Positions 17,894-26,000 of a DNA stretch of 64,000 bases are shown here, in pieces; the first letter of the stretch is position 1, and every line of letters begins with the position of its first letter. The notes under the pieces were generated by a model. It ran no database searches. It was not told where the DNA came from and saw nothing but the letters and a program-made list of their open reading frames with translations. The position numbers and the translations under genes were made by a program. The stretch covers positions 124,001-188,000 of the forward strand of contig NZ_JASNJD010000005.1 of the NCBI RefSeq assembly GCF_030164425.1, in the 5' to 3' direction. Source of the DNA: Pseudodonghicola flavimaris. GTDB lineage: Bacteria; Pseudomonadota; Alphaproteobacteria; Rhodobacterales; Rhodobacteraceae.

Positions 17894-19816
17894 TCAGCCC
17901 TGCGCCACCGGGCGGTAGATGCCGTCGAAGAAAGCCGCCAGCGCCGCGTAGCCGTCGAGCGGCAGGACATTGGCGATATACTGATCCGGGCGCACCACGA
18001 TCATGCAGCCGCGTTCCCTGTCGATCCCGCGCATGGCATAGAAATCGCCGGCGCCCTTGTGGTCGGTGCAAAAGACCTTCTCGTGATCGATGAGGCCCAG
18101 CTTGCCCTTCTTCGGCTTCAGCAGCGACGGCATGTCGTCATAGGCGAGCTGGTCGAAGGTCTGCTGGAACACCGCCCGCAGGTCGATCAGCCCGTCGATA
18201 TCCTCCTGCAGCCTTGTGTATTTCACCACCGGAGAGGCAGCGTCCGTCTCCAGCCAGTCGGCCAGCCTGTGGATCGCCGAGCCGGGGGCAGAGCTGTCCT
18301 CCCGGCCGGCGAAGGCATAGATGCGCCAGCGCCCGTCGGCCTCTGCCGCATGCCCCAGCTGCATCTGCATCGCATCCGCCAGCCGCACCACCGGAGCGGA
18401 ATGGAACCGGCGGCCGATCTCCTCCCCCGTGGCCAGGGCCTGATGGGTGGGCGCGGCGATCAGCGCCGATTCGGCGTATTGCACGGCGAGGCCCCCGGTG
18501 AATTCGAGGTTCTCGATGAACTGCTTCTGGAACCGCGGCATGTCCGACCCGTCCAGTTCCGATTCCCCCGGCGGCGCAGACATGATGCGGGCCCATTCGT
18601 GGTCGGTATCGACCAGACGCTTCGCCTCGGCCCAGCGTTCGGCGGAATAAGAGCGCAGCAGCCCGGCATCGGCGCGCCCCTGGAACACATGTGCCAGCTT
18701 CCAGCCGAGGTTGAAGGTATCCTGCATCGAGACGTTCATGCCCTGCCCCGCCTTCGGGCTGTGGGTGTGGCAGGCGTCGCCCGCGGTGAAGACGCGCGGC
18801 AGCCGGTCCGGATCGTCCCCCGCATCGTCGAAGGTATCGGTCATCCGATGCCCGATCTCATAGATCGACCACCAGACCACCTCTTTCACGTCGATGGTAT
18901 AGGGCGCCATGATCCGGTTCGCCGCGGCGATCATGTCATCGGCGGTAAAGCCGCGCTGTGCCACCCGTTCGTCCGGGTTCAGCTTGTCGAGCTCGACATA
19001 CATGCGGAACAGATAGCCGCCCTCGCGCGGCAGGATCAGCACGTTGCCCTCTCCGGCAGAGGTGATCAGGCATTTCTGGCGCACATCCGGGAAATCGGTA
19101 TTGGCGAGGATATCCATCACCCCCCAGGCCTGATGTGCCGCATCGCCATGCAACTGGCCGCCGATCGCCTTGCGCACGTTCGACCGCGCCCCGTCGCAGC
19201 CGACGACGTAATTCGCCCGCACCGCGACGGTGCTGCCAGCGTTCACCCCGGTGTTTTCCAGCGTCACGGTCACCGGATGGTCCGCGGCTGCGGGATCGAC
19301 GCTCAGGTCGCGCACGGCCCAGCCGTAGTCCGGCTCCAGCCGCGACGGCGACGCCTTCATCGCATCCAGAAACAGCTCATGTACCCGGGCCTGGTTCAGC
19401 AGCGTGTGCGGCATTTCCGAGGAATCCTCTGGCACGTCCTGCACCCGGCCGATGCGGCGGATATGCCCCGGCGTCTGCGGATCGGGCGACCAGAAGGCGG
19501 TCTGGTTCACCCAGTAGCTCTCGCGCTTGACCGTTTCTCCGAAGCCGAAGGCCTGAAACATCTCCATGGTGCGGGTGTTCACCCCGTCGGCCTGGCCCTT
19601 TTCGATCGGGCCGGGTTTCGGGTCGACGATCATGGTGTCGATTTCGGGGAACTGCGACAGCTGCGCCGCCAGACACAGGCCGGCCGGGCCGCAACCGGCG
19701 ATCAGCACGTCCACCTTTTCCGGCAGCGGCGCAAAGCGCGTCCGGTCGCGGCGGCCCGGGGCCGCATCCTTCAGATCCGGGTCGCCGCCCCGAAAACCGT
19801 TCAGGTAGAATTGCAT
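17894..19816 (-). CDS. FAD-dependent aromatic hydroxylase, 3-hydroxybenzoate 4-monooxygenase (MobA)-like
   Basis: 640 residues from ATG 19816, preceded by GGAGGAG; the longer frame has no support. The start MQFYLNGFRGGDPDL and the length match MobA-type 3-hydroxybenzoate 4-monooxygenases; phenol 2-monooxygenase is the other close family. The FAD motif is GCGPAG (41-46), the NADPH/FAD DG motif VGCDGARSNVRKAI, and the second FAD motif AGDACHTHSPKAGQGMN (about 345). A thioredoxin-like C-terminal domain (about 430-640) is typical of the phenol hydroxylase group. It needs NAD(P)H and O2 and hydroxylates a phenolic ring. No ring-cleavage genes are adjacent, so the pathway is not visible here. Confidence 0.85.
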   Translation of the reverse strand: MQFYLNGFRGGDPDLKDAAPGRRDRTRFAPLPEKVDVLIAGCGPAGLCLAAQLSQFPEIDTMIVDPKPGPIEKGQADGVNTRTMEMFQAFGFGETVKRESYWVNQTAFWSPDPQTPGHIRRIGRVQDVPEDSSEMPHTLLNQARVHELFLDAMKASPSRLEPDYGWAVRDLSVDPAAADHPVTVTLENTGVNAGSTVAVRANYVVGCDGARSNVRKAIGGQLHGDAAHQAWGVMDILANTDFPDVRQKCLITSAGEGNVLILPREGGYLFRMYVELDKLNPDERVAQRGFTADDMIAAANRIMAPYTIDVKEVVWWSIYEIGHRMTDTFDDAGDDPDRLPRVFTAGDACHTHSPKAGQGMNVSMQDTFNLGWKLAHVFQGRADAGLLRSYSAERWAEAKRLVDTDHEWARIMSAPPGESELDGSDMPRFQKQFIENLEFTGGLAVQYAESALIAAPTHQALATGEEIGRRFHSAPVVRLADAMQMQLGHAAEADGRWRIYAFAGREDSSAPGSAIHRLADWLETDAASPVVKYTRLQEDIDGLIDLRAVFQQTFDQLAYDDMPSLLKPKKGKLGLIDHEKVFCTDHKGAGDFYAMRGIDRERGCMIVVRPDQYIANVLPLDGYAALAAFFDGIYRPVAQG

Positions 19817-19858
19817 GGTTTCTCCTCCCAACCGCAGCCGCTCAAAACGATATGAGGG

Positions 19859-19885
19859 CATATAGTATCCATACACATCATATAG
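19859..19885. promoter_or_regulatory. Candidate operator upstream of the aromatic hydroxylase gene
   Basis: Two copies of CATATAG (19859-19865 and 19879-19885) lie 20 bases apart, about two DNA turns, with an inverted GTAT-CC-ATAC (19865-19874) between them, in an AT-rich stretch 43-69 bases upstream of the hydroxylase start. The position suits control of the monooxygenase gene. No regulator gene is adjacent. Confidence 0.4.
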
Positions 19886-20037
19886 ACCACAACAAGTAAG
19901 TACACAAACTATTTCTGTGGAGGCATCGCGGTCGCACCCCCAGGCCGGGTTTGCCACCGCGGAGACACAGGCAGGCCAGGGCCCCGCCCCTCCCGGGCGG
20001 CGCGCCCGCGCCGGCTCTGCCGCTCCGGTCAGATGGC

Positions 20038-20898
20038 TTAGTCGTCCGCCGCTTTGAACGACACGCTGACCACCGGATCGCCCGGCAGCCCGACATAGGT
20101 AACGCTGGCGCCGCCCTTGCCCTTTGCCGGCGGGAACAGCGGCCCGAAGGAACCGACCGAGACCAGATCGCCGGCCTTGAACACCACGCCCTTGTCGCGC
20201 AGCCAGAGCACCGCGTTGATCGGATGTCCCAGCACCGCAGTGCCGGGCACATCGGCCAGCACCTCGCCATCGGCGGCGCGCAGCACCACCCGCATCGCCC
20301 CCAGCGCCGCATAGGCCGCCGCCGGATCGGTCACCGGCAGCCCCTCGCCCACCACGCCGGAGCGGGCACCGACCCCCATGGCGGTCAGGGTGACGCCGGT
20401 AATCGGCTCCCCCTTCGCCAGCATCAGGTCGGGCAGTTCGATAAAGGGATGCAGGCTGGCGATATGGGCCATCGCCTCCTCTCCGGTCGAGGCGGCGTTG
20501 ATCCCGGCATCGGCGATCTCCACGATCAGGTCGGCCTCGAACACCGGGACCGAGCCCCAGGGCAGCGCCACCTCCGCCCCGTCGCGCAGCAGGGTGTCGT
20601 GATAGAGCACCCCCATCACCGGTTCGCTGACACCGAAACGGTCCTGCGCCGGCTTACTGGTCAGCCCGGCCTTGTAGCCCACCACCGGCCCCATCACATC
20701 CGCCATCGCCAGCCCCAGCTTGGCCTGGGTGCAGGCGGCATCCGCCATGCTGCCGCCGACCGACAGCGCCTTGGCCGGGGCCTTGGTGATATACGCCTCG
20801 ATAAAGGCGTCGATTTCCTCCTGTGTGGCGCAATCGGCCCGGGCGCCCGTCGCCCCCAGCATGATCGCCGCCGCCGCCAGCCAGCCTGTCAGTCGCAT
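20038..20898 (-). CDS. Exported 2-keto-4-pentenoate hydratase/FAH-fold protein
   Basis: 286 residues. The N-terminus is a Sec signal peptide (MRLTGWLAAAAIMLGATGARA, cleavage after ARA). The mature part resembles MhpD/2-keto-4-pentenoate hydratases and 4-oxalocrotonate decarboxylases: GYKAGLTSKPAQDRFGVSEP, VFEADLIVEIADAGI with the metal-binding Glu, LHPFIELPDLML, and VLGHPINAVLWLRD. These enzymes are normally cytosolic steps of meta-cleavage pathways, so a periplasmic copy is unusual. The ortholog's substrate is unknown. It is upstream of, and reads in the same direction as, the MobA-like hydroxylase gene (221-base gap), but an AT-rich promoter lies between. Confidence 0.8.
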   Translation of the reverse strand: MRLTGWLAAAAIMLGATGARADCATQEEIDAFIEAYITKAPAKALSVGGSMADAACTQAKLGLAMADVMGPVVGYKAGLTSKPAQDRFGVSEPVMGVLYHDTLLRDGAEVALPWGSVPVFEADLIVEIADAGINAASTGEEAMAHIASLHPFIELPDLMLAKGEPITGVTLTAMGVGARSGVVGEGLPVTDPAAAYAALGAMRVVLRAADGEVLADVPGTAVLGHPINAVLWLRDKGVVFKAGDLVSVGSFGPLFPPAKGKGGASVTYVGLPGDPVVSVSFKAADD

Positions 20899-20983
20899 GG
20901 ATATCCTTCCTCCGGTCTCCTCAGCCCCGATCTCATCCTAGGCAGGATCGGCCGCGTCACCAAAGGGTTTTCCCGCCGCCGGC

Positions 20984-23047
20984 CTACTCCAGCTCAACCG
21001 AGACCCGGGCGGCGCGACCGGCGCGATCGACCACCACCAGCGTCGAAAACCCGCGTCCGGGGCTGGGAATATCGATTTCACGGCCGTGAAAGGCACCCCC
21101 GACCGGCCGGCCATTGGCCATCACGGTAAAGGGCGCGGCACCGCCGTGCAGTTTCAGCGTCAGCCGCCCGTCGCCGGCCGCCAGCCGGGCGCCATCCGGT
21201 GGAAAGGTCACTTCCGGCCCGCCGGCAGGCCGCAGCACGGCGCCGCGCGGGCGATAGCGACGCAGCGGTTGCGGCAGGTCCGAGGCGCCGACGATCAGCG
21301 TCGCCGGCGGTGGTGGCGGCAGCGGCGCGAAGTCCGGTTTCAGCAAACCGAACGCCTCGAACAGCACCGGCGCGGCCAGATCGCCGCCAAAGGCGCCGGG
21401 CACCGGGGTGCCATCGGCCCGCCCCATCCAGACGCCGATCACATGCGCCCCGTCATAGCCCACCGCCCAGGCATCGCGATGGCCATAGGAGGTGCCGGTC
21501 TTATAGGCCAGGACCCCCGCCGGGGCGCCATGCGGCGGGCTCAGCCCGCGCAGGATATCGCCGATCTGCCAGGCGGCGGTGTCCGAGATCACCCTGTCGC
21601 CCATCTGCCGCGCCGCGGTGGCCTCCAGCCGCAGCACCGGCCCCGCCCCACCCTCGGCCAGCGCGGTATAGAGCTGGACCAGATCGCGCAGCGTCACGCC
21701 GACCCCGCCCAGAGCGATGGCCAGCCCCGGCACCCCGCCCGGCAGCTGCGGATCGGTGCCCGCCCGCCGCAACGCCGCCATCACCCGCGCCGGCCCCAGA
21801 TCGCGGGTCAGCCGGACCACAGGAATGTTCAGCGACAACTGCAGCGCCTGCCGCACCGAGACATCGCCGCGAAACTGCCCGTCGAAATTGCGCGGCGCAT
21901 AGCGGCCGAACATCACCGGCCCGTCGTGGATCAGCGTCTCCGGATGCGCCAACCCCTGATCGAAGGCCAACCCGTAGACCAGCGGCTTCAGCGTCGATCC
22001 GGGAGAGCGCAGCGCCACGGTCATGTCGACGAAGCCCTGCCGACCGTCGCCGGCACCATAGCCGGGGGAGCCGACGGTAGCGAGGATCTCGCCGCTGCGG
22101 TGATCGGCCACCATCAGTGCGGCAGAAATCTGCGGCCCGGCCCGACGCGCGGCCTCGGCTACCAGCGCCTGCATCCGCGCCTGCAACCCGGCCGAGAGGG
22201 TCACGTCATGGCGCCGCGCCAGCGGATCGGCGGCGCGCAACCGGTCGGCCAGATGCGGCGCCAGCATCGGAAACGGCCGCATCGCGCGCGGCAGCGGTTC
22301 CCGTGCCGCGCTCTCCGCCGCCTCCGCGCTCAGCACTCCGGCGCGTCGCATCCGTTCCAGCACCCGGGCACGGGCGGCGCGGGCGGCCTCCGCGTGGCGA
22401 TCGGGGCGGCGTGCCTCCGGCGATTGCGGCAGGGCGACCAGCAGCGCCGCCTCCGCCGGGGTCAGCCGCGCCGGTTCCTTGCCGAACCAGGCCAGGGTGG
22501 CGGCGCGGATGCCCTCCAGCGTACCGCCATAGGGCGCGTGGGTGAGGTAGAGCGACAGGATCGCCGGCTTGTCCAGCCGCCGTTCCAGCGCCAGCGCCAC
22601 CCGGATTTGCCGCAACTTGCCGGCCCAGCGACCGGTGCCGCCATCCTCCAGCAGCCGGGCCACCTGCATCGTCAGGGTGGAGCCGCCGGACACCGCCCGT
22701 CGGTGCCAGAGCGCCTGCACCACCGCCCGCCCCATCGCCAGCGGATCGACACCCGCATGGCGGGCGAACCGCTTGTCCTCATAGGCCTGCAACATCGCCA
22801 GATACCGGCCATCGACGGCGGCGGGCGGCGGCGGCTGCAACCGCATCAGCCCGTCCGCCACCGGATAGGCGCGCATCAGCGCCCCGTCGCGGTCGCGCAG
22901 CTCCACCCCGGTTTCGGCCAGCACCGGCGGCAGGTCGGTCGCCGCCACCCAGGCATCGACCCCGTCGCGCGCCAGCGCCCCGGCAAAGAGCGCCCCCGCC
23001 AGCGCGACAAGGATCGCGCTCCAGCCCCGGGACCGGCGCCACGCCAC
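20984..23047 (-). CDS. pbpC: Penicillin-binding protein 1C
   Basis: 687 residues from GTG 23047. One N-terminal anchor is followed by a GT51 domain (AYEDKRFARHAGVDPLAM; GGSTLTMQVARLLE; RLDKPAILSLYLTHAPYGG), a transpeptidase domain with SPGSTLKPL (active Ser about 351), SLN (SLNIPVV) and KTG (YKTGTSYGH, about 515), and a C-terminal BiPBP_C domain (GGPEVTFPPDGARL). PBP1C polymerises glycan and may cross-link it in the periplasm. It follows the alpha-2-macroglobulin gene with a three-base gap, the same pairing as yfhM-pbpC in E. coli, so the two are co-expressed and probably cooperate. Confidence 0.95.
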   Translation of the reverse strand: MAWRRSRGWSAILVALAGALFAGALARDGVDAWVAATDLPPVLAETGVELRDRDGALMRAYPVADGLMRLQPPPPAAVDGRYLAMLQAYEDKRFARHAGVDPLAMGRAVVQALWHRRAVSGGSTLTMQVARLLEDGGTGRWAGKLRQIRVALALERRLDKPAILSLYLTHAPYGGTLEGIRAATLAWFGKEPARLTPAEAALLVALPQSPEARRPDRHAEAARAARARVLERMRRAGVLSAEAAESAAREPLPRAMRPFPMLAPHLADRLRAADPLARRHDVTLSAGLQARMQALVAEAARRAGPQISAALMVADHRSGEILATVGSPGYGAGDGRQGFVDMTVALRSPGSTLKPLVYGLAFDQGLAHPETLIHDGPVMFGRYAPRNFDGQFRGDVSVRQALQLSLNIPVVRLTRDLGPARVMAALRRAGTDPQLPGGVPGLAIALGGVGVTLRDLVQLYTALAEGGAGPVLRLEATAARQMGDRVISDTAAWQIGDILRGLSPPHGAPAGVLAYKTGTSYGHRDAWAVGYDGAHVIGVWMGRADGTPVPGAFGGDLAAPVLFEAFGLLKPDFAPLPPPPPATLIVGASDLPQPLRRYRPRGAVLRPAGGPEVTFPPDGARLAAGDGRLTLKLHGGAAPFTVMANGRPVGGAFHGREIDIPSPGRGFSTLVVVDRAGRAARVSVELE

Positions 23048-23050
23048 GGG

Positions 23051-26000
23051 TTACTCCGTCACCCGGATCCGGCCGGTGGCGGTGCGGGCGCGATAGGCCG
23101 GGCGATACATATCCTCGACCGAGGCCGCCGGCTGATGGAACGCCCCCAGGCTCACCGCCCGCAGCACATAGGCCAGGGTCAGCTTGCGCGCCTCGCGCAG
23201 ATCCACCGCCGCCAGGAACCGGTCGCTGCGGAACTCCGCATGAGTCGCCTCATCCGGTTTCAGCCAGTCCAGCGCGCCAATATCGCCAGAGCGTAGCAGG
23301 CTCGGGTTGTCGATCTCGAAACCCGCCGGTAGCGGGTCGGAGATCATCAGCCGGGCGCCCAGATCCTCGAAAGGCGTCACCTCCAGGATAGCGACGAAGC
23401 GGTCGCCCACCGCGAAATCTCTGCCCTCGATCGGCTCGCCCTCCATGCTGACATAGCGGCGGGTGATGGCATAACCGGTGCCGCCGGCCTCCGGCGCCAC
23501 CTCTGGCACGCCCAGCGTGGTCAGGGTGATCGCGGTATCGCTGCCATCGGCGCCGGTCACCGCCAGATCGGGGCCGCTGCTGCCATCGTCCTGCCGCAGC
23601 CGGACGAAGGGCCCGGACACCGCCGCGCCGTTGACCCGCAGGCCCGACTCCGCCGGGGCGCGGACCAGCGCCCGGGCCGCCAGCAGGGTCCAGGCCGCCT
23701 CCTGGGTGGACCGGCGGTCGCTGGCGCTGATCACCCGGGCGATCAGCGCCCCGGTGTCGACGGCCGTGCTGCCCGCCTCGGTCGCCAGCGCCAGAACCGC
23801 GGCGGTGTCGCGCAGCGGGCTGCCGTAGTCGGCCTGCCACAGCCGGTCGGGGGTGCGATCCTCCGCGATCATACGGGCAGCGCGGGCGAACATCGCATCG
23901 GCGCGGATCTGATCGCCATAGCTGGCCAGGGCCGCCCCGAGCTGCGCCGCCGCCAGCGGCGTGCCGAAATCGGCGGCCTTCACATCGGCGTAATAGCGCA
24001 GATCGCCCATCGCCGCCGCCCCCTCGCGCGCCAACACCATCAGCGCATAGGCGACATCGTTGCCGGTGCTGTCGCCGGCGTCGAAATCGGGCGCGTAATT
24101 CACCCGGTTGCGCAGGTTGTCCAGCGCCTGGGCAAAGGGACGGTCGGCCACGTCATGGCCCTCGGCCCGGGCCCGCGACAGGAAATCGGTGACATAGGCG
24201 TCGAGCCAGAAATCCCCCGACTCCGCCCGCCACAGGCCAAAGGCCCCGTTCGGCGCCTGCCGGGTCAGCACCCGGGTGATCGCGGCGTCGATCTTCTCCG
24301 CCACCGCCGGGCCGGTGCCGATCCCCGCCGCCTGCGCCACCGAGGAGAGGTAGAGAAGCGGCATCGCCTGGCTGGTCACCTGTTCGGTGCAGCCATAGGG
24401 GTAGCGATCCAGCGTCGCCAACAGCCCCGGCACATCGAACCGCGCCAGCGGGCCGGCCGACAGGAGGGCGGTGCCGGTGCCCGGCCGCAGCCCAGCAAAG
24501 ACATCGTCGGAGAACCGGAAAGTCTTCCCCCCGGCGAGGGTGAAGCGCCGGGTTTCGGCCACCTCCGGGTCGTTGGCGCGCACCGGCAGCCGCAGGCTCT
24601 GGTCCAGCACGGTGCCATCCGGCGTGGTCAGCGCCAGATCGATCACCGGATCGCCGACCGCCGTAGCGCTGACCGGCACCTCCAGCAGCACCTTGCCGCC
24701 CTCGGTCAGGGTAAAGGCCGCCGGCTGGGCGCCGAGCGTGAGGCCACCACCCCGCGCGGTCAGCGCCACCGAGGCCGCACCCACCGGACCATCGGCATGG
24801 GTGATGTCGAGCCTGACGCGCGCCTCGTCCCCCGGGGCGAGGAACCGTGGCAGGCTGGCGGACACCACCACCGGATCGCGCACCGTCATATCGAAGGCCG
24901 CCTGGCCCACCGCGTCCCGGCTCCAGGCCACGGCCATCAACCGCACGGTGCCGTTGAAATCGGGCAGCGGCACGTTGACATAGGCCGCGCCATCCTCGCC
25001 CACCGCCACCGGGCCGGAGTAGACCGCCATCAGATCCTGGGTCGGCGGCGGCGATTGCAGCTGGGCACCCAGCCCGGCGTCGCCTCCCGAACGAACGGTG
25101 CCGAGCGCGCCGTTCATCCCATCGATCAGACGACCGTAGACATCGCGCAGCTCCACCCCCAGACGGCGTTGGCCGAAGTAATAGCCCTGCGGATCCGGGC
25201 TCTGGAACCCGGTGAGATTGAGGATGCCCAGATCCACCGCCGCCAGGGTGATCCAGGCCGGCTCGCCCGGGGTGCCGCCGGCGACATCGACGCGGATCCG
25301 CTGGCTGCCGCGCGGCCGGGCCAGCTCCGGCGCGGCGATCGAGACCTTCAGGGCCTTTTCGCCCGGGTCGATCGCCGCATGGGCCAGACCGATGGCGCGG
25401 GCCGGGTTCTGACCGGCGGCCACATCCATCGGCCGCACCACCGTCGCCTCGACATAGGCACCGGTGCCCCAATCCGCCGTCACCTCCAGCGGGATCACGC
25501 TCTCTCCGGCGGCGACCTGCACCGCCTGTCGCGAGATCACCCGGTCGGCCATCACCGTCACCAGCGCGGTGCCCGCCATCCGCGGCACGATGCGCAGCTT
25601 CGCCACATCGCCGACGCGATAGCTGTCCCGGTCGAGCGACAGGTCCAGCCGGTCCGGCGTCGCCGTGCTGTCGCCACCGCCATACCAGCCGGCGTAGAAA
25701 TCCACCGAGCTGGCAGCATAGGTTCCGTCGGTGCGTTCCACCACCAGTTCGTATTCGCCCCAGTCGACCGGCCGGGAAATCGTCAGCGGCGCGGCGCCCA
25801 GATCGGCGGTGCCGGTGGCGATACGGCTGCGGCGGGTGACCGGTTCCCAGTCCCAGTTGCCATAGAGCTGATACCACTGATAGCGGGTTTCCACCCGGTT
25901 CAACGTCCAGCGCACCGCCATCGGCGCCACCTGCAGATCGGGCGACAGGCCGATCACCTCGAACCCCGCCTCGGTGCCCTCGGCGACCACATCGTCAAAC

